NCBI GenBank assembly: GCA_003427395.1
Contig: BFEA01000611.1
Coordinates: forward strand, 11,195 to 55,932
Reading direction: 5' to 3'
DNA: 44,738 nt
From: Chara braunii
Taxonomy: Eukaryota; Streptophyta; Charophyceae; Charales; Characeae
Positions 10,782-20,268 of the stretch are shown piece after piece; the first letter of the stretch is position 1, and each line of letters opens with the position of its first letter. Made by a program: the position numbers and the translations under genes. The notes beneath the pieces are model-generated. The model saw only the letters and a list, made by a program, of their open reading frames with translations, was not told the DNA's origin and did no database searches.

Positions 10782-12662
10782 TCAACCAAGTTGCCATAAT
10801 GCTTCCTTCGCTTCGCGACTAACGTGGTCCCCACACGCTGAATGGTTCTTCAGGAACGACCTAGGATCAGAGTAGAACACCAGTGGGTACCAGTCACCTA
10901 TCCCAAGACTGACTATGACCTCGTCATTCAGATACCCATGATCGAAGCCATCTCGCAATCCTAAGTCGTACAAGTTATACTTGCTCCGAAGGTCCCAGCC
11001 GCTTGGACTCCCTGCCTGGGTTGCTTTTATAGATGTAAGGTTGAAAGGCGGAGATCGTGTATATGAAATTGTTGTATCGAACAATATCCCTCCCCTCGCC
11101 TGCAATCCAAAAACCAACACCAGTGGAGAAATAGAAATGGGAACGAAGGGTGAGGTGCAGTTCCATGTGACTGCATATCGTCGGTACCAACGGTCCTCCA
11201 TGTCTCCAAAATCAAGAACATGAAGCACTGCCAAGAATACGGTATTGGAAACAGTTGGGGTGCAGTCCCCTCGGTCACAGAGGGTGACAAGAACAGGGCT
11301 CGTGCCCCCGTGGGTGTATCCTGGGCGTTCCTCGTGCGGTTTCATGAGGCGCTCAAAGCAATTGTAGGCAGCCTCATGTGCTGGGAGAGGCTTGACCGGC
11401 TCAACACGACCACCCGGTCCAAGATACTCGTAAACAAGGAACGGTCGAAACCTTGTGACAAAATGCAGACCTTTCTCACTTCCACTCTGTGGGTCAGAAG
11501 CATGATGATGGCCAGCACCCAAATCAGCTGTTTCTGGGCCCAGCAGCGTCCTCCTGCTTGTCTTCTTGCCTGCTTCTACCCCTGTGTTTGCATCCTTTCT
11601 GCGACTTCTGACGTACTGTTCTGGAGGCACACTAACAGCGTAAAAGGGCACCCAGTTCTTCTCCACATCTTGAACAAGTGTTTCCGAATGGAGGTTTTCC
11701 CTGTGCATCCCTGGGGGAAGCGACCGGAGCTTGTATGGCTCCGGAAGTGCTTCGTCCAGTCCAGCCATCACAACCCGCAAATCAGTCAACCATTGCGATT
11801 TCAGATTGACCATTCCCCTCCCTTGAGGGTTGACCTGTGCGTAAAGCATAAGAGGTCGCCCGTCGAGGCTCCAGAATAAGCGAGGATCCTCTGGGCCGAC
11901 AAAGTACTCCCAGAAAGAAGGTTCCTTTTTCTGCGCTGTGGCATTCGCATAGCGTTCGTCCGTCCCTCTCCAGTCTAAGGGCATGTCAAGGTCAACCGCC
12001 GGTGTGGAACAATAAATGTACCGATTTCCTTTGCTTCCATCGCCATCATCTAGGAGGCAGCCCACAATATGAGCATCGGTGTACTCACGATTCTCATGCT
12101 TTAGGGTCCATTTGCCAGTACGGACAACAGCCACATATCGGTGTGTGGACTTTTCGGGAAGAGGGATGACAGTGGGGTTGAAGAGGGTTCGTTTCCCTTG
12201 GGTTTTGTTCTCAAACTTGATGTACTGTGGAACTCCCCAGCTCTCGCGCAGGTTCCGGACAACCACAGGGACATTTCCAGGTCCAGAAACATTGGGTTCC
12301 TGGACGGGAGGGAGCACATCTGCAAAGACATCTTCAAAGGGTTCTTTGTGTAATTCCAATGACGATCTCATTTGGTCGATCAACAACATGAGAGTCGCAC
12401 CAATAACCAGGCCCATGAACATGCCAAGTGCCCCATTGCTCGGAAGTTTCGACGCACCCCGGTATGTCTTCTGCCAAATACCCTTCACAATCTTTGAGGG
12501 AGAGGTTGGATGGGCGAAGCGCGATGTTGGCGATCGTGGCCCTGATGTCGAGAGGATGACCCGGAGGACGGAAATAATGAAGACACGTAGAGATGCTCGT
12601 ATAGAGCCCGTTGAAGTAGACATACTCGTGTCACTTCTCCTCCCTTCACCCAGTTTTGCCAT
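10782..12662 (-). CDS. Putative type II membrane glycosyltransferase-like protein (beta-propeller, GT91/GH130-like)
   Basis: An uninterrupted frame of 626 codons from the ATG chosen here. That ATG has a good context (CCCGATGG) and starts MAKLGEGRR. The frame is open for 83 more codons upstream, but that part looks like translated 5' leader. About 80 residues in is a hydrophobic segment (ALGMFMGLVIGATLMLLI) that could be a signal anchor, giving a short cytosolic tail and a luminal domain, as in Golgi enzymes. The luminal part has blocks typical of five-bladed propeller mannoside-active proteins: GPEDPRLFW, then EKNWVPFY, a GGTSPVLV block, and near the C-terminus LNDEVIVSLGIGDW. Fungal beta-mannosyltransferases (GT91) and GH130 enzymes share this general pattern. 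The exact substrate is unknown and the family call is by motif memory only. It is intronless here and lies alone on this strand. Confidence 0.6.
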   Translation of the reverse strand: MAKLGEGRRSDTSMSTSTGSIRASLRVFIISVLRVILSTSGPRSPTSRFAHPTSPSKIVKGIWQKTYRGASKLPSNGALGMFMGLVIGATLMLLIDQMRSSLELHKEPFEDVFADVLPPVQEPNVSGPGNVPVVVRNLRESWGVPQYIKFENKTQGKRTLFNPTVIPLPEKSTHRYVAVVRTGKWTLKHENREYTDAHIVGCLLDDGDGSKGNRYIYCSTPAVDLDMPLDWRGTDERYANATAQKKEPSFWEYFVGPEDPRLFWSLDGRPLMLYAQVNPQGRGMVNLKSQWLTDLRVVMAGLDEALPEPYKLRSLPPGMHRENLHSETLVQDVEKNWVPFYAVSVPPEQYVRSRRKDANTGVEAGKKTSRRTLLGPETADLGAGHHHASDPQSGSEKGLHFVTRFRPFLVYEYLGPGGRVEPVKPLPAHEAAYNCFERLMKPHEERPGYTHGGTSPVLVTLCDRGDCTPTVSNTVFLAVLHVLDFGDMEDRWYRRYAVTWNCTSPFVPISISPLVLVFGLQARGGILFDTTISYTRSPPFNLTSIKATQAGSPSGWDLRSKYNLYDLGLRDGFDHGYLNDEVIVSLGIGDWYPLVFYSDPRSFLKNHSACGDHVSREAKEALWQLG

Positions 12663-13400
12663 CGGGTTGGCACTGTTGCGTGGGGATGGAACAGCCCTGG
12701 ACCCAAGCGGATAGCCCCAACAGCAGTTGGTTGAGTTCAATAACAACATATGATAGCTGTCAATAATAGGGTAACTAAAAATTTTCATAAGCATTTTAGC
12801 CACCCCGCAAACGACTCCACAAGGTCGCCGGGTTAGTATTTGAACTAACCAAATAGTATTGCGATCACTGCCATCTTTGGGGTATTTGGTGGGTTCTTTT
12901 GTTTCTTCCAATGACCCCTCCCAGCTCGTTTCAAAGATACTATTATAGTATCAACTACAATAGCTCTTTGTTTTTCGGAAGGATTCGGATTTGGATTTTT
13001 TATTTTTTTTTTATTTTTTTTTTTGCCAGCCCAAGGATTTCAGTTACAAATGGGCACAGTGCCCAAGGCTGTACATGAATCGAGTAACAAATGTCGTACC
13101 AATTCGCAGGGGAGGATTTTGAGTAATCAAACGAGCTGAGTCTTTATAAGGGGGGGAAAAAAAAAAAAGTTAAAAAACGCAGGGGAGGATTTTGAATTTT
13201 TGATACACTGTACAATTCTTGGACCTGAATTTTATCATTCATGTATTTCACATATCACCATGATAACATCCATGTATACATAGAGAGAGAGAATTATTCG
13301 GTGCAACTCAGACAAAACAATGAGCTATCACTACCCCTCGTCTCTCGAACTTCTNCCCCTACGGTTCACGACGCAGTTCTCTGGGACACTGTCAGGATAG
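12663..13400. other. Upstream region of the glycosyltransferase-like gene
   Basis: This is 5' of a minus-strand gene. It contains a 17-bp near-perfect palindrome GATACTATTATAGTATC (12936-12952), long T tracts at 12995-13024 and a (G)n(A)n tract at 13150-13168. No clear TATA box can be assigned because the start of transcription is unknown. One ambiguous base is at 13355. Confidence 0.4.
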
Positions 13401-13406
13401 TCAGTA

Positions 13407-13822
13407 TGATGAGCAGCAAACTGCTCATCGTAGTTAAAACGAAATTCCTACTCGCAATCTCCCCACTTTGTGCGGACTTATGGATTGCGAGGGTTGTGGG
13501 GGGAGGCGGTTGGATAGGTAATCTGACTTCGATTTCAGTGTCTCTCCTTCTTGTGACGCAGTAAGGGCTTTTGGCTTAACCTCTGATTATGAGGATTGTG
13601 GGGGGATATGGCGATTTCCGAATGACCTGTGAGAGTAACTTCGTGATGACCTCGGAATTAGCCATAATAGCTGATCTAACTTCCTATTCCGATTACCTCT
13701 CCCTTTCATGGTGCTGCGGACGTTTTGTTAAGCGGGCGATGAGGGTTTCGGAGTAGGAATTTCGTTTTAACTACGATGAGCAGTTAATCCCCTCGGTTGA
13801 GGGCAATCAATGCTGCTCATCA
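13407..13822. mobile_element. MITE with TA target duplication (Tc1/mariner-like)
   Basis: A 416-bp element flanked on both sides by TA (13405-13406 and 13823-13824). The ends are inverted repeats: TGATGAGCAGCA on the left and its reverse complement on the right. The match resumes inside with CTGCTCATCGTAGTTAAAAC and GAAATTCCTACTC in both arms. The right arm has about 28 extra bases between the outer and inner blocks, so the left arm is internally deleted. No transposase is encoded. The TA duplication and inverted ends fit a non-autonomous Tc1/mariner (Stowaway-like) element, but the superfamily is an inference. Confidence 0.75.
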
Positions 13823-13941
13823 TATGATTGAGGGTGCCAGCGTGCCGTTTCGGTTGATTACGTATGCATTTTATGGGATGGGCACGTGGCACATTGATAT
13901 GAATTCGGGTGGTTTACGGAACAACTGGTTATAATTGTTGA

Positions 13942-14067
13942 GGGACGCTGGACCCGATTTCCAGCAGGTGCCGCTCCCCACCAATAGATGGAGCCTCCCC
14001 GAGCATGCTAGCGGTGTCTGCTCTTATCAGCACCTCTAGCATCCACTTGGGTTGTTTTTCAAAAAAA
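13942..14067 (+). mobile_element. SINE-like retroposon, best-preserved copy
   Basis: Starts GGGACGCTGGACCCGATTTC. The first stem-loop pairs GCTGGA with TCCAGC. Then comes GCTCCCCACCAATAGATGG. The second stem-loop (14007-14041) pairs GCTAG and GGTG with CACC and CTAGC. The 3' end GTTGTTTTTC runs into A residues and then into an assembly gap. At least four other copies are in the window. The short size, stable stem-loops, A tail and the 5'-truncated copy with a target duplication at 31799 all point to a retroposon, either a SINE or a LINE 3' tail. There is no clear pol III A/B box pair. Confidence 0.75.
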
Positions 14068-14212
14068 NNNNNNNNNNNNNNNNNNNNNNNNNNNNNNNNN
14101 NNNNNNNNNNNNNNNNNNNNNNNNNNNNNNNNNNNNNNNNNNNNNNNNNNNNNNNNNNNNNNNNNNNNNNNNNNNNNNNNNNNNNNNNNNNNNNNNNNNN
14201 NNNNNNNNNNNN
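14068..14212. other. Assembly gap (145 N)
   Basis: The run of N starts directly in the A tail of the SINE-like copy. Open frames that cross it are meaningless. Confidence 1.
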
Positions 14213-14397
14213 ACGCAAAAAGAGTTAAAAAACTATGTTGTGCAGAGTCTGCAGACAAATAAAGTGGATAACTTCAGAGTCACATCCAGGGAGCATCCCT
14301 GCGGGAAGGGGGGGGGTGGGGGACGCAAAAAGAGTAATAAACTATGTTGTGCAGAGTCTGCAGACAAATAAAGTGGATAACTTCAGAGTCACATCCA
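14213..14397. repeat. Direct repeat of about 76 bp beside the gap
   Basis: ACGCAAAAAGAGT followed by ACTATGTTGTGCAGAGTCTG and TTCAGAGTCACATCCA occurs at 14213-14288 and again at 14322-14397, nearly identical. The 33 bases between them are G-rich. With a gap on the left, this may be a real duplication or a gap-filling error. Confidence 0.85.
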
Positions 14398-14485
14398 AAT
14401 TCTTTGCCATGGCATGGCAGAACACCAGTTAAAATATGTGCGGTGAGAGAAAAAAAATACATGGCTGTCCCCCGATGAGGAGAAG

Positions 14486-14547
14486 GCAGCGTTCTTTAAA
14501 AAAGGCAGCATTCTTAAAAAAGGCAGCGTTCTTCAAAAAGGCAGCGT

Positions 14548-14586
<39 letters not shown>
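14486..14586. repeat. Short tandem array (18-19 bp unit) ending in poly(A)
   Basis: GGCAGC(G/A)TTCTT with A runs is repeated four times and then passes into about 34 A residues. Confidence 0.85.
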
Positions 14587-14587
<1 letters not shown>

Positions 14588-14648
14588 ATTCGTTCCTTTT
14601 TAATAGTTTTTATTTACATTTTATTATTTTCAATTTTTTATTATTTTT

Positions 14649-14701
14649 TTTTTTTGGCCAGACCAGGCAAGTGGTCCCGGGCTACTGTGGTAACTTAGTA
14701 A
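14649..14701 (+). repeat. Dispersed repeat, copy one
   Basis: TTTTTTTGGCCAGACCAGGC followed by AAGTGGTCCCGGGCTACT and TGGTAACTTAG closely matches the reverse complement of the last 50 bases of the window (GGCCGGGCAAGTGACCCCGG). It is a dispersed repeat of unknown type. Confidence 0.6.
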
Positions 14702-15305
14702 AAAAGGGAAAGAAGAGAAAAAATAGAAAGACAAGATGACGAAATCCAAACCCCGCGTTGTATGGCAAAACGGCCCCTGGCAATTCTTATGCCTTGCACT
14801 TGATTATTTCTCCCTGCCCCTCCTTCCTTAGGCCCCCCCAACCCCAGTTCTTTTCCCTTTCAAGTGTCCTGCCGAATGGAAAGGTGGTGAACGCTACTCT
14901 TCTATGGTGCTATCTGTCACAAAACCTCAAATCAGGTAGTAGGGTGTCAGATTGCCGGGTAGAAAAATACTCCCAAGAGCGCATTCACAAACTTTCACAC
15001 AGCGGACAACTGATAGAATTAAGTCAAAAGTTCTCAAAACTCAAAAGAGGCAAACAGTCAAGCCAGCAGGTAGACATGGCTGACTAATATGGAGTCTTCC
15101 CTCAGGTTTAAGTCTTTGCCCTGGAGGAAAGTGACTCGAAGCGTATGGGGCTGAAATGAGAAATGAATCTTGATTGGTAAATACTAAATAAATAGTCTCA
15201 TAATTCGATGGTCATGCAGCTGCCAGAGCCCAAAATAACACCCAAGGTCCATTTATAGGTCACGATCAAGTACCTCCCCTCATTCCCTAGCCCTGCCCTG
15301 CTACC

Positions 15306-15346
<41 letters not shown>

Positions 15347-15837
15347 TGTGTGTGTTTCATACAATCACCTAATATCAAAACCAAATTAACATCGCAGATG
15401 GTGAAAAGGAGTGCAAGACAGGGCATATGCGTGGTTGAGAGCCAGGTGCCCATGCACCCGCCTGACATGACGGCCATGGCAGAAAGCAACTGAAAGCCAA
15501 TAGCAAGAAACATGAATCGTTGTATCCTCATAATACTTCGGCCTTCAGGCTGTCAAGCAGCTGGCGAGCTGAAAATTTAACACGAAGTCGATATATGGGC
15601 CATGATCAAGTCCCTCCCCTCGTTCGTTCCCCCCATCTGTGTCAGTTGTGGAGCAGTGGTTGGTGCCCACCAGCAATTGCCGCTAAGGTGGATTATGACC
15701 TACACTATCAGCTGTTACGGGGCATGCCGACCCTTGAGAGTTCAGTGTCCCAATGAGTCGGTGAAATCCCGATGAAAGTCTGTCTCCGCCCTCCATTCTG
15801 TCCTCTTCCCCCTTTCTTTCTTTTCTTTTTTTTTCCC
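14702..15837. other. Gene-free stretch with a (CT)n(GT)n microsatellite
   Basis: A (CT)n tract then (GT)n occupies 15310-15356. A short motif around GATCAAGT(A/C)CCTCCCCTC recurs at about 15265 and 15604. No gene recognised. Confidence 0.45.
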
Positions 15838-15931
15838 GACGGACCACAGATCAGATATTAAGATAATTAAACTGACCAGAACAGAAAGTAGTTAGTACAC
15901 TTGATCTTAGCCAAAAGGCTGAGAAAGCCTA
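15838..15931 (-). pseudogene. Decayed U2 snRNA copy
   Basis: On the minus strand the sequence reads TTTCTCAGCCTTTTGGCTAA then GATCAAGTGTA, which is the conserved 5' end of U2 snRNA. It continues with TCTGTTCT, GTCAGTTTAAT and ATATCTGAT as in stem-loop II. Two insertions (about 10 and 9 nt) break the order, and the GUAGUA branch-site recognition element is lost. The copy stops before the Sm-site region and is followed by an A-rich tail, which suggests a 3'-truncated retrocopy. No plant snRNA upstream element (RTCCCACATCG) is visible upstream. Confidence 0.8.
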
Positions 15932-16560
15932 CAGTTCACAGGGCAATTTTCTCCGACAAAACCTATATCCTATCCGTTACGCAGCATTGGCCACCGGGGG
16001 GAGGTCCATGACGTGATGCGCACCGGATTCGGGTCGACGTTTTGGTGAGGGGCGGCGGATGAAGGCGATCGAGGGCGGGGGAGTGTGCAGAGGGGTGCGC
16101 ATACCGAAATGTTGACAGCGAGCCATTAAGCGAGAGCGCGCGCCCCGGGGGCGAAGCACACGGCTGCCATTGATGCAGACGAACATCTTGGAGGCGAGCC
16201 ATCGGATACGCAGGCAGCTTTTTTTTTCTTTTTTTTTCCCGGTTGGCCGTCGTTTTGTGTCCCTCTTCTCCTTTTTTCATTTCTCACGCCTGTCGTTTTG
16301 TGTCCCCCTTTTTTTTGCTTTTTCTTTCTTTTCCTTCCTTCCTTTTTTCATTTATCACACGGCTGTCGTTTTGCATCCCCCGGTAGACCGTCCTCGTTTC
16401 TGCGGATGAACATCTTGGAGGCGAGCCATCCGAAATGCAGTGTTTGTTATTTCTGCCGGCATAGCCCGCACTGCGGGCACTTAACTAGTACTACATTATA
16501 TATAAATGCAAAATTATAAATACAAATATATAATTATATAAGACAAAATATATCTACATA
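15932..16560. repeat. Region with a diverged direct repeat
   Basis: AACATCTTGGAGGCGAGCCA occurs at about 16182 and again at about 16408. Between them CTGTCGTTTTG followed by CCTTTTTTCATTT-like sequence is also repeated. This looks like an old duplication of about 226 bp. No gene recognised. Confidence 0.6.
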
Positions 16561-16574
16561 CATATATATCATAC

Positions 16575-16576
<2 letters not shown>

Positions 16577-16607
<31 letters not shown>
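16577..16607 (+). repeat. (GA)n microsatellite
   Basis: About 15 GA units followed by the palindrome GAGGTACCTC. Confidence 0.9.
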
Positions 16608-16610
<3 letters not shown>

Positions 16611-18129
16611 GTACCTCCAGGGGTACCTTTGGGATGCATTACACACACACCACTATCTTTAGACTCTTTTTAGAGTGTAGCAGATTCCACCTAGATTACG
16701 TTTCAAGCTACTGCAGAATGCACATTTGAAAAAAGGACAGCAGCCGAAATGGCTGAATAGTGAACAGCAAATACAACAAATCATGTGGTTTCTTCTTCGT
16801 TTTGTGATAATAAATTCATCACCATCCTCGCATAATGATGGATAGGCGCATCAATTACCCAATCCTGACATAAGGAAGCCGTGACAGTAAATAACAACAC
16901 TGGGCTCTTTGAAGGAGGAGGGGGGGGGAGGGGGCGAGGGGAACTGTCTAGCCAGGCTGCACCCTCACATAATACCAGGTGTCACAAGTGCTCGTCATGT
17001 ACCCCCTCTCCCCCTCTCCCCATCTCCCCAACAGCCCCACAACCCAGCTTCTTTTCCCTTTTCACATTCAACAAGCCTTCATACATGTTGGGCTACTGGC
17101 AGCAATCCTGATCCTTTCTGTTGAACTGTTTCTTCTCGTTACTTTTGTGGGAAACAAAAGAAGGGCAATCAATGCCGCCCACTCGGGCCTCTCAACCTTA
17201 ATGGGGAGGAGTGTGGTGTGAGTCAACCTTGTACTATTCATTGACTTGCCAGGGGAATAGGAACCGGACTGTTGCTCCCCAGAATGGCAGGAGCCAGAAC
17301 CAAGAGGTTCTGATAGGGAAAAAAAAAAAAAGAAAAAAAAAAGGGTCATGGATTAGCGTTGTCTGCTGCTAGCCTGCTGCTCATGGCAGAACCATCTGTG
17401 AAGGAGTGCTGCATCACATCTGAAGAGTTGTGTACCGCTGCAGACACACTGTACACATCCCAGTTAACCTGCCAGCGCCTTTCCCAGCCAAACCAAAAAA
17501 TAGTGCAGCCGTTAACAGCGAGACGACCGCAAAAGGCCTCATGCCCCGGCCAGAAGCATCCGGATTCCTTGGCGCACCCACGGCCCATATACGGGAAAGA
17601 TACTGGCGGTTTAAAGTAGAAGTGAAACCACCAACCTGGAGGACTACCACAGTCAACGCCACAGAAGCTGTAGCGCTGTCTTCGTTTTTATTCTTTTTGG
17701 TCCTGACTCCTTAGTCAGTATCCCGAGTTTCTTCGTTACAAATTGCCTCTGCAGAGTCTGCACCCAAATAATAAATAGTGCCTGAAAAGGGTCCAAAGGA
17801 TTCCGGTTCGACAGCGATGATTTGTTGCCCTTACCATGGTCCACCCCCGGGAACTGCAGTTTCATCATGTAAGGTGGAGTCCGACTTGGTTGCCAACTTG
17901 CCAGTCCATAGTCAACCCCCCTGGAAGGGGCAGTTCCATCATGTAAGGTGATTTGGTTGTTAATCTGCAGCAGCTACTCCCCTCTCCGACCGGGTGTGGT
18001 GCCAAACCATGGGCATGGATGGCCAGCGAGGCACTCTATACGACGTCCAAAGAACACAATCATTCAGAGCTTGTGAAGATTGCATTCATCTTTACTTGGG
18101 TAACTCAATACCGTTGGTTAGGTAATTGC
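16608..18129. other. Gene-free stretch
   Basis: No supported gene. CATCATGTAAGGTG after a GGGAACTGCAGTT-like segment occurs twice (near 17862 and 17938), marking a degenerate tandem duplication of about 76 bp. Confidence 0.4.
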
Positions 18130-18137
18130 CTCTATAT

Positions 18138-18336
18138 AATACTTGCAAGCGGACGCTGTCCGGGCGGTTCCGCATGTGCAGCAGACCGCCGGACCGGACC
18201 CGACGACCAGTTATGCCCCCCCCCCCCCAAAAAAAAAACGGCCCCGTCCGGTCCGGTCCGGGAGGAGGGTGCCGCACGAGGCAAAGCGGACCGGACCGGA
18301 CCGGACGCTCGTCTGGTCCGTCTGCTTGCAAGTATG
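18138..18336. mobile_element. hAT-like MITE, 199 bp
   Basis: A perfect 8-bp direct repeat CTCTATAT lies on both sides (18130-18137 and 18337-18344). The ends are inverted repeats: AATACTTGCAAGCGGAC on the left and, reverse-complemented, CATACTTGCAAGCAGAC on the right. The interior is very GC-rich with repeated GGACC/GGTCCG units that can fold, plus a C15-A10 tract in the middle. No protein is encoded. The 8-bp target duplication is the hallmark of hAT elements; the superfamily is otherwise inferred. Confidence 0.8.
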
Positions 18337-18344
18337 CTCTATAT

Positions 18345-18536
18345 GAATGAATGTTCCAAGAATTTCAGTCATGTTCGCTGGGATTCTCCACCTCTTGAAC
18401 AGGGTATGCACTTCCATTGCAATGTACTCCATTGAATTCTAGTATTCATCCTTATGACAGTCCAACAAGCCCAGAAACAGACTTCTCTAAGGCGTGTTAC
18501 TGAACCTTTAGCGGAACGGAACCAGTGACTGGCAAG
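18345..18536. other. Short unique spacer
   Basis: No feature recognised between the MITE and the following duplication. Confidence 0.4.
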
Positions 18537-18727
18537 GAATCTGCCAATCCTCCAAGAGCAATCCACCAAAAAACACAGCTCATGCTGTTCCTGGAACAGT
18601 CACCACAGAGTCCAGCGAATCCTGGGGACTGGAATCTGCCAATCCTCCCAGAGCAATCCACCAAGACAAAGCACGGCTCATGCTGCTCCTGGAAGAGGCA
18701 CCACCGAGCCCAGCGAGTCTTGGAGCA
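18537..18727. repeat. Tandem duplication, 95-bp unit, two copies
   Basis: GAATCTGCCAATCCTCC followed by AGAGCAATCCACCAA, CTCATGCTG and CCTGGAA begins at 18537 and again at 18632, with scattered substitutions. Confidence 0.9.
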
Positions 18728-18948
18728 GTCCCTGCACCAAGAAACACCCTTGGATGCATGGTTCACTTTTGAGCTGCCTGTGGGATCGTGTGCGGTCAGA
18801 ACAGAGCCGTACACTGTAACAGTGTAACTGGCATTTCCTCGAACCACCACTTCTTCTGAGCCTCTTTTTGCACCAAGCTTTGCCGAAGCATCAGACGAGT
18901 TCTTTTTGTTGGCTAATGCCCCCAGCTATTTAGGTCCAGCGGCACCCA

Positions 18949-19006
18949 ACCTCCAAAGGATGCGGCAGTATGCGGTATAGGTTATACCGCCGCATCCTTA
19001 GGAGGT
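18949..19006. repeat. 58-bp imperfect palindrome
   Basis: ACCTCC then AAGGATGCGG on the left pairs with CCGCATCCTT then GGAGGT on the right. The inner part GCGGTATA...TATACCGC also pairs. It would form a strong hairpin; it may be a very short foldback element. Confidence 0.8.
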
Positions 19007-19042
19007 TTCAAGTTTGCCTGCGAAAGGAAGTGGTGGTTTAAA

Positions 19043-19822
19043 ATTGCACAAGACTAAATTTCCCAGTTTTCGCAGTCCAATCGTACTACTACACACCTAG
19101 AAGGAATGCCATTTTCAAGATGGCATTAAAGATGGCATTCCCTCGTCCTTAGGTCTACTTTTGGTATATTTTATGACCTGATGACAAAGGAATGCCAAGG
19201 AATGGACTGCCAATCTGAACCACCGGTGCGTTTCCAAGCCACCAAAACAAGGGCCGCACAGGCTCGTCTTTCAAGTCACGGATTGCATGCTGCCACTTTG
19301 GCTTGCATGCTGCTGCAACTTTAGGGGCGGTGAGCAGCTGGAGCAAAATGGCTGGTCGCGCCAACCAAAACAAGAGCTGGAGCAAAATGGCTGGTCGCGC
19401 CAACCAAAACAAGGCCCGCACACGCTCGTTGTTTTTTATGCGCAAGGCATTCGGAGCCCCGGCAAAAGTGCCTCGGAAGTACTGAGGTCTAATTAGGCAC
19501 ATTCCTTCCAGGTGGGTGGCAGTACCCATTCAAAAAATGCACAAAATAAAAACTGGGAAAATTGGGATGTTGTTTCGTGGAATTTAACCACCCGTTACCT
19601 CCTGTGACCGATAAGCCGAGCTTTGCCGAGCCTAGAGCTACCAGTAGCAGGACTTCCTTCTTTCCAAAAAAAAAAAAAAAAAGAAAGAAAAACAAAGAAC
19701 TAAAGCGAGAGAGAGAGAGAGAGACATTGCAGAACACAGCGTGTTTCCAGGCATGCGAATGAATCAGGGGCGAAATGCCGCCCACTGCTTTTACTGCATC
19801 CCAGCAATACATTTGCCGGGAT

Positions 19823-19860
<38 letters not shown>

Positions 19861-20167
19861 GGCACATTCGCTTTTCTTTTATGCTCTTTGTTTATCTTTT
19901 TTCTTTTTTTTGTGAAATGCCACTTTTGCCCGCCGTTTTCACAGCTACCAGGTATTGGACTTAGCACCCCCGGCAGCTGCAGAACGGGCAAGCCCGCGGC
20001 CCAGTATGGGCCAAGTACTGCTCGTTAAAAAAAAGAAAAAACACAGTCAGCTTTAACGAAAAGCCAGTTGTCTAGAAGGAAGCAGAGACTCGCAACCTGG
20101 TTGCCACTTCGGTGGGTAGTAGTACGATTGGACTGCGAAAACTGGGAAATTTAGTCTTGTTCAATTT
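19043..20167. repeat. Inverted repeat pair (about 50-bp arms, 1.0 kb apart)
   Basis: ACAAGACTAAATTTCCCAG followed by TTTTCGCAGTCCAATCG and TACTACTAC lies at about 19048-19093. Its reverse complement is at 20126-20167 with very few differences. The arms could be terminal repeats of a non-autonomous element, but no target duplication was found. Inside lie a hairpin at 19101-19141 (GGAATGCCAT...ATGGCATTCC), a 39-bp tandem pair (19336-19413), a (GA)n tract near 19710 and a (CT)n tract near 19824-19857. Confidence 0.65.
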
Positions 20168-20176
20168 TAAAAAAAG

Positions 20177-20268
20177 ATGACCTTTTTTCATTTGTTCTGT
20201 TTGATGGGCTTTATCTGATGGTGGGAAGCCGGCAACGAGAGCCAGATTCCCATACCCCCAGTAACACA
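20177..20268. repeat. Direct repeat, copy one (other copy 21089-21176)
   Basis: TTTTTTCATTTGTTCTGTTT followed by GATGGGCTTTATCTGATGG and CCAGATTCCCATACCCCCAG occurs here and again at 21089-21176, almost identical. Here it sits just outside the left arm of the large palindrome; the second copy is inside the spacer. Confidence 0.9.

Noticed and set aside
11220-11879. 219-residue plus-strand frame, and others opposite the glycosyltransferase-like gene
   Set aside because: Antisense shadows of the minus-strand gene, without recognisable domains.
13929-14262. Frames crossing the N run
   Set aside because: Most of their length is unknown bases.
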